11,032 bases of DNA, from positions 1 through 11,032 of the forward strand of contig JACNFS010000211.1 of the NCBI GenBank assembly GCA_014384515.1, written 5' to 3'. A model generated the notes under the pieces. The model worked only from the letters and a program-made list of their open reading frames with translations. It was not told where the DNA came from and did not search any database. Positions 1-6,839 of this stretch are shown here, in pieces. The stretch comes from Dehalococcoidia bacterium (GTDB lineage: Bacteria > Chloroflexota > Dehalococcoidia > GIF9 > UBA5629). The position numbers and the translations under genes were made by a program. Within the stretch, counting starts at the first letter, position 1. Each line of letters begins with the position of its first letter.

Positions 1-251
1 GGGTTCAACTGGCGCTCCACATAGCCACTTCTTTCCATCCTGTCGATTATGCCTGTCAGTGTCGAACTGTCAAGGGAAACACGCTCCCCAAGCTCACCGA
101 CGCTGATACCATCGCCCATCCACAAGGCATTGAACACAAAATATTGTGGTGGAGTTAGACTGAATGGTGATAGCCGCTTTTCGTAGTGGTCGTATACCCG
201 ACGCATCACCCTCCCTACGTTGAAACAGATATGCTTTCTGGCATCATACAT
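1..251 (-). CDS. MarR-family transcriptional regulator, N-terminal part (cut by window edge)
   Basis: This is a winged helix-turn-helix DNA-binding regulator of the MarR family, of which the first 83 residues are visible. The translation starts MYDARKHICFNVGRVMRRVY and continues with LTPPQYFVFNALW, the usual second helix, then SVGELGERVSLDSS and STLTGIIDRMERSGYV, which match the recognition-helix region of MarR proteins. The beta-wing and C-terminal dimer helix lie beyond the edge. The ATG at 251 is chosen because GGAGC lies about 9 nt upstream; in-frame alternatives are few. The gene has its own near-consensus promoter and a palindrome at the likely transcription start, so autorepression is likely. 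It is divergent from the kinase/AOR operon, which it might also control. The ligand cannot be inferred. Confidence 0.88.
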   Translation of the reverse strand, partial: MYDARKHICFNVGRVMRRVYDHYEKRLSPFSLTPPQYFVFNALWMGDGISVGELGERVSLDSSTLTGIIDRMERSGYVERQLN

Positions 252-272
252 AGTTGGTGCTCCTATAGTTGG

Positions 273-289
273 TACACAATCATTTTGTA
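273..289. promoter_or_regulatory. Candidate MarR operator palindrome
   Basis: TACACAATCATTTTGTA is a 17-bp inverted repeat with a single mismatched pair around a central C. It lies just downstream of the -10 box and covers the predicted transcription start of the marR-like gene. MarR proteins typically bind palindromes of 16-20 bp that overlap their own promoters, so autoregulation is the natural reading. A direct repeat TAGTTGGT (251-258 and 266-273) lies next to it in the leader. Confidence 0.55.
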
Positions 290-292
290 TGC

Positions 293-321
293 ATTGTAAA
301 TCTCTTGTCCCCTTTTGTCAA
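293..321 (-). promoter_or_regulatory. Sigma-70 promoter of the marR-like gene
   Basis: Read on the minus strand, TTGACA (316-321) is followed by a 17-nt spacer and TACAAT (293-298). This is a perfect -35 box and a one-mismatch -10 box. The expected transcription start is near 286, leaving a leader of about 35 nt before the ATG at 251 that contains the GGAGC ribosome-binding site. Confidence 0.8.
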
Positions 322-414
322 CTGGAGTAGGCTGTTTAGGTTGATGGTCACGTGGGATTCTTGCCTACCATCGGTCGAGGGTCACATTTTTGGTCGAAAG
401 TTTGCCGAAACTGA

Positions 415-420
415 TATACT
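415..420 (+). promoter_or_regulatory. Possible -10 box for the kinase/AOR operon
   Basis: TATACT at 415-420 is a good -10 hexamer. The best upstream partners (TTGGTC at 390-395, 19-nt spacer, or TGGTCG at 391-396, 18-nt spacer) are weak -35 boxes, so the promoter may need an activator. A start near 427 would leave only about 10 nt before the ATG at 437, giving an almost leaderless message, which fits the absence of a ribosome-binding site there. Confidence 0.35.
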
Positions 421-436
421 AGCGTCAACCTGACAA

Positions 437-1048
437 ATGTCTTATAATTTCACGAGCCATATGGAGCAGATCCAGCTTAGCCAGGATTTAGATAAGTTGA
501 GACAAAGCTTAGGTATCCTTCCTGAAGCCACAGCCACCCCTGCCTTTGTAGTTGTTAGCGGTTTACCAGGAACAGGCAAATCTTTCTTCTGCCATAAATT
601 AGCCGAAAACTCGCCATTTTGTATCTTGGAGAGCGATGCCATGCGCAAGACTCTGTTCCCTTCTCCTGATTATAGCTCTGAGGAAAGCACTCACCTCTTT
701 TCGGCATGCCATAGTCTTATTGAAGAGCTTTTGGATAAGGGTGTGCCACTTATTTTTGACGCTACTAACCTGTCGGAACGCAATCGTGAACGTCTTTACC
801 GTATCAGCGACAGAACAGGGGCAAAGCTTGTTCTGGTGCGCGTCGAAGCACCATCAGCGACGGTTTACGAACGTCTTAAGGCACGTAGTGAGGCGACTAA
901 TCCGGAGGACCAATCGGATGCTGGTTGGGGGGTCTATAGCCGGATGAAACCAAGAGTGGACAGAATCAAGCGCAATCATTTCGCAGTTGATACTTCGAGG
1001 GACATTGGTCCAGTGATAGACAAAATAGTACGTGAGATAAATCGCTAA
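437..1048 (+). CDS. P-loop kinase of the AAA_33 / polynucleotide-kinase-like type
   Basis: This 203-residue cytoplasmic protein has one P-loop NTPase domain. Walker A is GLPGTGKS at residues 42-49. SDAMR at 66-70 matches the D-x-x-R substrate-binding pattern of T4 polynucleotide kinase-like enzymes. FDATN at 107-111 is the DATN strand common in this group, followed by an Arg-rich lid-like segment (RNRERLYR). The family includes kinases of nucleic acid 5'-ends, zeta-toxin-like kinases and small-molecule kinases, so the substrate cannot be named. The ATG at 437 has no clear ribosome-binding site; Met9 at 461 is an alternative start. It lies 22 bp upstream of the AOR gene and is probably co-transcribed with it. 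No antitoxin-like partner is adjacent, which argues against a toxin role. Confidence 0.8.
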   Translation: MSYNFTSHMEQIQLSQDLDKLRQSLGILPEATATPAFVVVSGLPGTGKSFFCHKLAENSPFCILESDAMRKTLFPSPDYSSEESTHLFSACHSLIEELLDKGVPLIFDATNLSERNRERLYRISDRTGAKLVLVRVEAPSATVYERLKARSEATNPEDQSDAGWGVYSRMKPRVDRIKRNHFAVDTSRDIGPVIDKIVREINR

Positions 1049-1070
1049 ATCTCCAGTGGAGGTGAACGGC

Positions 1071-2957
1071 ATGGCTTATGGCTATAACGGCAGGATTCTG
1101 CGAGTTGACTTGACTAAGGGGACTATTTCGGTTGATGAGCCCGGGGACGGGTTCTACCGCCGTTACTTTGGCGGGCGGGGATTCATCAGCTACTATCTCC
1201 TCAGGGAATTGAAAGCTGGGGTTGACCCGTTCAGCTCAGAGAATAAGCTGGTTTTTGCTGCCGGCGTTGTTACTGGGGCTCCGGTAGGCGGCAGTGGTAG
1301 AAATAGTGTCGGGGCCAAATCTCCGCTGACTGGTGCTTATGGTGATGCTGAGGTGGGTGGCTATTGGGGGGCCGAACTGAAGCATGCTGGGTATGATGCC
1401 ATAATAGTTGAGGGTAAGGCGGAAAAGCCGGTATACCTGTGGATAAAAGAGGGTGAAGTGGAGATAAGGGATGCTAGCCACCTTTGGGGCAAGACTACTG
1501 CCGAATGCCAGGAAATCATTCGTGCTGATGTGGGAGAACCGTTGGCTCGAACGGCTATTATCGGTCAGGCTGGTGAAAACCTGGTTCGGTATGCCGCTAT
1601 TATTAATGATGTTCATCATGCTGCTGGCCGGACTGGGTTGGGGGCGGTGATGGGCTCCAAGAATCTGAAAGCTATTGCTGTCAGAGGGCACAATCGTCCG
1701 GCATTGGCTAACCCTGATGCGGTAGGTGCTTTGGCCAAATGGCTTAGAGACGTGGTTGGCCTGGTAATGGGAGGCTTTCGTTCTCAGGGCACGGCGGTAA
1801 GTCTCAGGGCGCTGAATAGGGATGGGGGCTTGCCAACTCGCAACCTCCAACAGAGTGTCTTTGAGGAGGCTGACAAAATAACAGGCAGAGCAATGAAGGA
1901 GACTATTCTGATAGGGCAAGGGAGTTGCTATGCTTGTCCTGTCCGCTGCAAGCGAATTGTATCGGTGTCCGAGCCGTATCAAGTTGACCCTGCCTACGGA
2001 GGTCCAGAATATGAGACTCTAGCTGCGTTTGGTTCCAATTGCGGCGTTGACGACCTGGCGGCCATAGCCAAAGCTAATGAGCTATGCAATGCTCATGGTC
2101 TGGACACGATTTCTACAGGAGCGACTGTAGCCTTCGCCATGGAATGTTATGAGCGGGGTATCCTCAGTGAAAGAGACACTGGAGGGCTCAAGCTCAACTT
2201 CGGTAACGCTTCAGCTATGCTGCAACTCGTGGACATGATTGTCAAACGGGAAGGCATCGGTGACATATTAGCTGAGGGAGTGGCCAGGGCAGCTAATACA
2301 ATTGGCAAGGGGGCTGAGGAATTTGCTTTGCACGTCAAGGGGCAGGAAATTCCTATGCACGATCCTCGTTACAAGCAAGGACTAGGTATTGGCTATGCCA
2401 TTTCGCCCAAGGGAGCTGACCATACCATGAGTGTTCATGACAGTATGTATACCAGTGAGGGCCCTTTGATGGAGAGTGGCAAGGGCCTGGGTTTGCTCGA
2501 GCCACTGGCCTTGAATGACCTTAGCCCGTCGAAGGTCAGGATGGTTGTTTATCATAGTTGCTGGCAGCACCTTATTGATTGCCTCGTGCTGTGCAACTTC
2601 ATGCCCTTCAGTTACCGTCAGGTAGAGGAACTGGTGTGCGGAGTTACTGGCTGGAATAGCACGGTGTGGGAGCTGATGAAAGTCGGCGAGCGCTGTTTGG
2701 CTATGACCCGTGCATTCAATATCCGGGAAGGGCTGGGCAGGAAAGACGATGTTTTACCTCAGCGCTTTTTCACCCCTTTGCCTTCAGGCCCGTTGCAGGG
2801 AGTCAGTATTGACAAAGATCAGTTTGAGCAAGCCAAGGAGACGTTTTATTCTATGATGGGATGGGATAGAATAAATGGGAGCCCTGGCCGAGGGAAACTG
2901 CAGGAGTTGGGAATCGAGTGGGTATCTGATTATCTGGGAGGCGAAGTTGAAGATTAA
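1071..2957 (+). CDS. Aldehyde:ferredoxin oxidoreductase (AOR) family tungsten/molybdenum enzyme
   Basis: This 628-residue protein is close in size to Pyrococcus furiosus AOR (605). The family oxidises aldehydes to carboxylic acids, or catalyses related low-potential reactions, using a bis-tungstopterin or molybdopterin cofactor and one [4Fe-4S] cluster, usually with ferredoxin as electron partner. The N-terminus (GYNGRILRVDLTKG) and GGRGF near residue 35 are typical. The cluster ligands are visible as C286-x2-C289-x3-C293 (SCYACPVRC) and C508 in DCLVLCNF. E313 in GPEYET and H451 match known catalytic-site residues of the archaeal enzyme. A GTG at 1056 extends the frame, but GGAGGTGA at 1058-1065 places the start at the ATG at 1071. 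The gene overlaps pepA by 11 bp. The substrate is not predictable, and no ferredoxin or MoaD/ThiS-like gene is adjacent. Confidence 0.95.
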   Translation: MAYGYNGRILRVDLTKGTISVDEPGDGFYRRYFGGRGFISYYLLRELKAGVDPFSSENKLVFAAGVVTGAPVGGSGRNSVGAKSPLTGAYGDAEVGGYWGAELKHAGYDAIIVEGKAEKPVYLWIKEGEVEIRDASHLWGKTTAECQEIIRADVGEPLARTAIIGQAGENLVRYAAIINDVHHAAGRTGLGAVMGSKNLKAIAVRGHNRPALANPDAVGALAKWLRDVVGLVMGGFRSQGTAVSLRALNRDGGLPTRNLQQSVFEEADKITGRAMKETILIGQGSCYACPVRCKRIVSVSEPYQVDPAYGGPEYETLAAFGSNCGVDDLAAIAKANELCNAHGLDTISTGATVAFAMECYERGILSERDTGGLKLNFGNASAMLQLVDMIVKREGIGDILAEGVARAANTIGKGAEEFALHVKGQEIPMHDPRYKQGLGIGYAISPKGADHTMSVHDSMYTSEGPLMESGKGLGLLEPLALNDLSPSKVRMVVYHSCWQHLIDCLVLCNFMPFSYRQVEELVCGVTGWNSTVWELMKVGERCLAMTRAFNIREGLGRKDDVLPQRFFTPLPSGPLQGVSIDKDQFEQAKETFYSMMGWDRINGSPGRGKLQELGIEWVSDYLGGEVED

Positions 2958-4446
2958 GGTTATTGTCGGTGATATTACTCGAATTGAAGCTGATGCCATT
3001 GTAGTCAACCTTTTTGAAGGGGTGGAGCGCCCAGGTGGGGCAACAGGCGCTGTAGACAAAGCTCTGGGTGGCGCTATTGCTAAGCTCATTGAGCAGGGTG
3101 AGATCAAGGGTAAGCTCAACGAGGTGAGCATTATACACAGCCTGGGCAAAGTTCCGGCGCGAATTGTGGCTGTTGCCGGGTTAGGAAAGCAGTCTGAGTT
3201 TACCCTGGACAAGATTCGTGGTGTGGCCGCGGAGTTTTGTCGCTCCTTGCGAAAATTGAATTGTCGGCGCGTAGCTACTATCGTGCATGGTGGTGGTGTT
3301 GGTGGGATTGAGCCTGCGGGCGCATGTCAGGCTATAGTTGAGGGCGGTCTTCTGGGGTTGTATAAATTCCGCAAGCACATAACTAAAGAACCTGAACATG
3401 GTGATGTTGAGGAACTGCTCATCGTGGAAAGGGATGCGGCGAAGTTGCAAGTTCTGGAGCAGGGGTGTGAAAAAGGGAAGGTGATTGCGGAAGCTACCAA
3501 TTTGGCTCGAGATTTGGTAAATGAGCCGGCTAATCACATGACGCCGAGTGATATGGCAAGTGTGGCTGAGGGACTGGCAAAGACCCACCGCCTTCGTTTG
3601 ACCATTCTGGACCGGGAGCGGATGGAGAAGGAAGGGATGGGTGCGCTGTTGGGGGTGGCTCGAGGAAGCCGCCAGCCGCCAAAGTTGATCGTTCTGAGTT
3701 ATAAAGGTGATAAGGCTTCATCCGAGACTCTAGGCTTCATTGGCAAAGGTATAACTTTTGATTCAGGAGGGATATCCATTAAGCCGTCAGAGGGTATGGC
3801 TGAAATGAAAGGCGATATGGCGGGTGGAGCGGCAGTCCTGGCGGCCTTGAGTGCGATTGCTCAGCTAAAGCCTAAGATTAATGTCACTGCTCTTGTTCCA
3901 GCGACTGAGAATCTGCCCGGGGGGAATGCTACCAAGCCGGGAGACATTTTGAAGGCCGTGAATGGCAAGACTATAGAGGTGGTAAACACCGATTCTGAAG
4001 GGCGGCTTATCTTGGCTGATGCCTTGGCGTATGCCGTGAAACAAGGATTATCACCGCTGGTGGATGTGGCCACACTAACAGGCGCCTGCCATGTGGCTCT
4101 GGGCGATTTTTGCAGTGGGATTTTTGGCAACACACAGGAGTTAGTGGATAGATTGGTTAAGGCTGGAGCAGAGGCTGGGGAGCGTTTGTGGCAGATGCCA
4201 ATGTATGAAGAATATAAAGAGCTGAACAAAAGCGAGGTAGCTGATATAAAGAATACGGGTGGGAGGTGGGGTGGTGCCATTACCGCTGCGCAGTTTCTAG
4301 CTGAATTTGTTGGTGATACGCCTTGGCTGCACATTGACATAGCTGGTACTTCTACCACTGACAAGGAGCGAGGTTACCTGGTAAAGGGGGCCACGGGGGT
4401 CGGTGTCCGAACCTTGGTTAATTTGGCCCTGGCTTCGACTAAATAG
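2947..4446 (+). CDS. pepA: Leucyl aminopeptidase, M17 family (PepA)
   Basis: This cytosolic, normally hexameric, two-metal aminopeptidase removes N-terminal residues from peptides. It has 499 residues against 503 in E. coli PepA, with an M17 N-terminal macrodomain-like part (about 1-165) and a catalytic part (about 175-499). The expected metal ligands and catalytic residues are all present with a constant offset: K267, D272 (GKGITFDSGG), K279, D290 (MKGDMAGG), D349 and E351 in the family signature NTDSEGRL, and R353. The frame is open further upstream, to 2875, but that part would overlap the AOR gene deeply. GGGAGG at 2936-2941 sits 5 nt before a TTG at 2947, giving a normal PepA N-terminus (MKIKVIVGDI). 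This overlap suggests translational coupling with the AOR gene. Besides peptide turnover, PepA can bind DNA in some bacteria; nothing here indicates that role. Confidence 0.95.
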   Translation: MKIKVIVGDITRIEADAIVVNLFEGVERPGGATGAVDKALGGAIAKLIEQGEIKGKLNEVSIIHSLGKVPARIVAVAGLGKQSEFTLDKIRGVAAEFCRSLRKLNCRRVATIVHGGGVGGIEPAGACQAIVEGGLLGLYKFRKHITKEPEHGDVEELLIVERDAAKLQVLEQGCEKGKVIAEATNLARDLVNEPANHMTPSDMASVAEGLAKTHRLRLTILDRERMEKEGMGALLGVARGSRQPPKLIVLSYKGDKASSETLGFIGKGITFDSGGISIKPSEGMAEMKGDMAGGAAVLAALSAIAQLKPKINVTALVPATENLPGGNATKPGDILKAVNGKTIEVVNTDSEGRLILADALAYAVKQGLSPLVDVATLTGACHVALGDFCSGIFGNTQELVDRLVKAGAEAGERLWQMPMYEEYKELNKSEVADIKNTGGRWGGAITAAQFLAEFVGDTPWLHIDIAGTSTTDKERGYLVKGATGVGVRTLVNLALASTK

Positions 4447-4459
4447 GAGGAGGGTCGTT

Positions 4460-5107
4460 ATGAAACTAAAATGGCTGGGACATGCTTGCTTTCTGATTAC
4501 CTCTGAGACGGGATTGAGGATAATCACAGACCCTTATACTTCAGGCGGTGGTGTTGGGTACGCGCCGGTTAACGAAGCCGCCGACATTGTCGTGGTAAGC
4601 CACGACCACTTTGACCATAATGCTGTCTCATCGGTGCCGGGCAAACCTGAGGTGGTCAAGGATGGTGGTGTGAAGGATGTTAAGGGGATTCAGTTCAAAG
4701 GTATTGCTACTTATCATGATGAGTCCCAAGGTGGGGAGCGTGGTACCAACACCGTGTTCTGCTTTTCCGTGGATGGACTGAAGCTGTGCCATTTGGGTGA
4801 CCTTGGGCACCGGCTTAGTCGGGAGGACGTTGCCGAAATCGGCGGTGTAGATGTATTGTTTATCCCGGTGGGTGGCTTTTTTACAATCGATGCCAATGTT
4901 GCCAGCCAGGTGTGCGATGATTTGAAGCCTAAGGTCGTCGTTCCCATGCATTACAAAACGCCCAAATTAGACTTTCCTGTAGCTGGCGTTCAGGATTTTG
5001 TGAAGGGCAAGAAAAACGTAAGGACACTGAATTCCAGCGAGGCGGAGTTTAAGTTGGGAGAGCTGCCTGGGGCTACCGAAATTGTAGTCTTCCAGCCGGC
5101 ATTGTGA
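4460..5107 (+). CDS. UlaG-like metallo-beta-lactamase-fold metal-dependent hydrolase
   Basis: This 215-residue single-domain protein of the metallo-beta-lactamase fold belongs to the UlaG/YtkL-like group, often annotated as an MBL-fold metal-dependent hydrolase. Visible motifs in order are WLGHACF at residues 5-11, the zinc motif HDHFDH at 48-53, H86 in TYHDE, HLGDLGH at 111-117 with D114, and H164 in PMHYKTP. This set is complete for a di-metal site. The ATG at 4460 follows GGAGGAGGG at 4446-4454; the frame is open upstream into pepA, but no better start is found there. It is the last gene of the plus-strand series, 13 bp after pepA. The substrate is unknown for most of this group, which includes lactone and phosphoester hydrolases. 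No clear terminator follows in the 27 bp before the convergent rnc gene. Confidence 0.9.
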   Translation: MKLKWLGHACFLITSETGLRIITDPYTSGGGVGYAPVNEAADIVVVSHDHFDHNAVSSVPGKPEVVKDGGVKDVKGIQFKGIATYHDESQGGERGTNTVFCFSVDGLKLCHLGDLGHRLSREDVAEIGGVDVLFIPVGGFFTIDANVASQVCDDLKPKVVVPMHYKTPKLDFPVAGVQDFVKGKKNVRTLNSSEAEFKLGELPGATEIVVFQPAL

Positions 5108-5134
5108 CCCGCCAACTTCCTTGGTCGAATGAGA

Positions 5135-5827
5135 TCACTTAGTTTTCAGTTCCTCCCAGGCTGAGCGAGCAGCTTCCATCTCAGCGGCTCTCTTGCTTTT
5201 TCCTGAGCCTGTCCCCAGTATCTTGTCTTCGAGTGTGACTTCAATGGTGAAGTCCTTATCGTGGGGCGGGCCCGAGGTTTCCACAACGCGGTAAGCTGGG
5301 AGTTGCTGATACTCGGCTTGAGTGAATTCCTGCAATAAGGCCTTGTAGTTTCGGCCTATCCCTCTAGTTCTTATTCTGTCAAGCCGGCTATCCAGTTTGC
5401 CTAAAACGAAATCCCTGGCGGCAGTCAGACCTTGGTCGAGGAATATAGCTCCGATTAAGGCTTCAAAGGCATCGGCGAGATTGGTCTGCCTTTGTCGTCC
5501 GCCTGTCGATTCCTCTCCTTTTCCTAGGTAGAGATAGTCGCCAAGCTTGAGTGCGGAAGCTAGTTGAGCCAAAGTCTCCTGCCGGACGAGCGAAACACGG
5601 ATTTCGGTCAGCTCGCCTTCCGCGAGATGAGGAAATTCATAATATAGTTTTTCGGCCACTACAAAGCTTAGTAAAGCGTCGCCCAGGAACTCGAGGCGCT
5701 CGTTGTCAGGAAGGGGGAAGTCTGGGTTTTCATTGACGTAAGAGGAGTGGACAAAAGCTTGTTGAAGTAGGGATGGGTCTTGGAAGGCGGTCCCTATAAC
5801 CTGTTGTAAAGCCTGCCAGTTAACCAA
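5135..5827 (-). CDS. rnc: Ribonuclease III
   Basis: This double-strand-specific endoribonuclease processes rRNA precursors and structured RNAs. It has 230 residues, normal for bacterial RNase III. The catalytic domain holds the signature NERLEFLGDALL at 42-53, with E43, E46 and D50, and the second acidic pair D119 and E122 in LADAFEALIG, so the Mg-binding site is intact. A double-stranded-RNA-binding domain covers about 160-229 and ends with GSGKSKRAAEMEAA. The start is TTG at 5827. AGAGG lies 9 nt upstream and a clear promoter lies just before it, which excludes a longer protein. The gene stands alone, converging on the MBL gene; common partners such as acpP, smc or era are not next to it here. 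Confidence 0.96.
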   Translation of the reverse strand: MVNWQALQQVIGTAFQDPSLLQQAFVHSSYVNENPDFPLPDNERLEFLGDALLSFVVAEKLYYEFPHLAEGELTEIRVSLVRQETLAQLASALKLGDYLYLGKGEESTGGRQRQTNLADAFEALIGAIFLDQGLTAARDFVLGKLDSRLDRIRTRGIGRNYKALLQEFTQAEYQQLPAYRVVETSGPPHDKDFTIEVTLEDKILGTGSGKSKRAAEMEAARSAWEELKTK

Positions 5828-5849
5828 AGTCCGCTACCTCTGTTCGTGG

Positions 5850-5878
5850 AGTATAGCAAGCATGTCGTGGGCTGACAA
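5850..5878 (-). promoter_or_regulatory. Sigma-70 promoter of rnc
   Basis: On the minus strand, TTGTCA (5873-5878), a 17-nt spacer and TATACT (5850-5855) form a strong promoter. Transcription would begin near 5843, only about 16 nt before the TTG start codon at 5827. The AGAGG ribosome-binding site at 5836-5840 is just inside that short leader. The message therefore lacks the long structured 5' leader through which some bacteria autoregulate rnc. Confidence 0.7.
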
Positions 5879-5959
5879 GTTGGCTTGCTTAAAAAGCCCT
5901 CCTGTTATTCGGAACGTGAACGTTTTGCCCTCTGTCATTTCGATGAAACCCTTCGCCGC

Positions 5960-6130
5960 TGTTATTCTGACCCCTTCCCCTGGGATTCTGAGCGGAGTGA
6001 AGCAATCTAATAGTCGTCCCCTTCCTCCGAGATTGCTTCGTCGCTTACGCTCCTCGCAAAGACAATTCCCTGTCATTCTGAGCGCCGCGAAGAATCTCGC
6101 TCGAGGGTAGACTTCGCGAAGAATCCTCAG
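5960..6130. repeat. Cluster of degenerate interspersed repeats
   Basis: Several short, related units lie side by side. ATTCTGAGCGGAGTGAAG followed by CAATCT occupies 5985-6008. An opposite-oriented unit at 6030-6064 begins AGATTGCTTCGTCGC and ends CCTCGCAAAGACA. TGTCATTCTGAGCG plus CCGCGAAGAATCTC occupies 6071-6098, and a shorter TTCGCGAAGAATCCTC is at 6113-6128. The arms GAAGCAATCT (5999-6008) and AGATTGCTTC (6030-6039) form a perfect 10-bp inverted repeat with a 21-nt loop. I recall units of this kind as dispersed intergenic elements in Dehalococcoidia-like and other genomes; copy number here was not measured. An 80-codon minus-strand open frame crosses the cluster but is probably not a gene. 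Confidence 0.7.
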
Positions 6131-6139
6131 GGCCTCAAA

Positions 6140-6440
6140 AGCATGCAGCGCCAGTCCTTACTACCTGCTCGATCTGGCGTCAGTTGTAATGTTGCACTCA
6201 GGCGAATCTTGACCTAAGATATTGTTGCGCGACTGTTTGTGACATGCCGCCTGTGGACTGAGTTGGTTGAGACTCGGCTATTAGACAGAACATGCTTTCT
6301 GTGACATGAACATTGTGAAGGAACTGGAAGAGAGTTGACCTGGGTAGGCTGGAGCATCTGCTCCAACTCGAACAGGGGAGTATGTAGGAACTGGATGATA
6401 GCTGCCCCCGTATAGCTGGCCGAATCTGTGAGAATCAAAG
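6140..6440. other. Non-coding stretch with several short inverted and direct repeats
   Basis: No convincing gene is seen here. Inverted repeats are CGCCAG/CTGGCG (6149-6154 and 6174-6179, 19-nt loop), ACAGAA/TTCTGT (6285-6290 and 6297-6302, 6-nt loop), and GAGTTG/CAACTC (6332-6337 and 6364-6369), which encloses GAGC/GCTC (6352-6355 and 6360-6363). Direct repeats are TGTGACATG (6238-6246 and 6300-6308) and AGGAACTGGA (6319-6328 and 6386-6395). It precedes the small membrane protein gene, so it could be a structured leader or a decayed repeat element. I recognise no riboswitch class or known RNA in it, and no convincing promoter. Confidence 0.4.
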
Positions 6441-6454
6441 GAGGGAGATAACAA

Positions 6455-6784
6455 ATGAAAAAGACTTGGATGCCCACAGTTGCAGGTATTTTGGACATAG
6501 TTGCTGGTGGTCTTAGCCTGAGCGTATTATTATTATTTGCTGTTGGTCCAATGATTATTATGCCACTTAATGAAGGGACATTCTCTTTAAATTGGTCTTT
6601 GTTCCTTATGGTTATTCCTGGACTAGCTATTGAAGCACTAGCTATAGTTGGTGGTGTATTTGCTATACAAAGAAGGAAGTGGAGATGGGCACTTGCCGGC
6701 TCTATCGCTGCATTCTTTCCGTCATGGCCTCTGGGGATAGCGGCTATTGTACTCACAATACTATCTAAGAATGAGTTTGAATAA
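6455..6784 (+). CDS. Small three-helix membrane protein, DUF4064-like
   Basis: This 109-residue hydrophobic protein has three predicted membrane segments at about 8-36, 47-71 and 78-103. The loop between the second and third is basic (QRRKWRW), which by the positive-inside rule places the N-terminus in the cytoplasm and the C-terminus (SKNEFE) outside. The opening MKKTWMPTVAGILDIVAGG and the Gly-rich first helix resemble small DUF4064-type proteins found in several copies in some Chloroflexota and Firmicutes; this is a resemblance from memory. The function is unknown. The start is well supported by AAAGGAGGGAG, with GGAGGG at 6440-6445, 9 nt before the ATG. The gene stands alone: upstream is a repeat-rich intergenic region, and downstream the iron-sulfur genes converge on it with a 55-bp gap. 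Confidence 0.8.
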   Translation: MKKTWMPTVAGILDIVAGGLSLSVLLLFAVGPMIIMPLNEGTFSLNWSLFLMVIPGLAIEALAIVGGVFAIQRRKWRWALAGSIAAFFPSWPLGIAAIVLTILSKNEFE

Positions 6785-6839
6785 TCACGCCGGCTGAACC
6801 TCTCATGCCTCGTGGGTTTGCTCCTCCCGATCTGCCTTC

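Noticed and set aside
437..1048. Zeta-toxin half of a toxin-antitoxin system
   Set aside because: There is no small antitoxin gene adjacent. The DATN and SDxxR motifs fit the wider PNK-like kinase family, and it sits at the head of a metabolic operon.
1236..1982. 248-codon minus-strand open frame inside the AOR gene
   Set aside because: It lies wholly opposite a clearly conserved gene with intact motifs, has low-complexity Ser/Thr-rich composition and matches no family I know.
5112..5124. CCAA/TTGG hairpin between the MBL gene and rnc as a bidirectional terminator
   Set aside because: The stem is only 4 bp and lacks a T-tract on either strand.
5834..6076. 80-codon minus-strand open frame upstream of rnc
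   Set aside because: It crosses the repeat cluster, contains the rnc promoter in its 3' part, shows no ribosome-binding site, and its N-terminal half is translated repeat sequence.
6214..6756. 180-codon minus-strand open frame opposite the small membrane protein
   Set aside because: It is antisense to a gene with a strong ribosome-binding site and typical membrane segments; the frame is a by-product of that composition.
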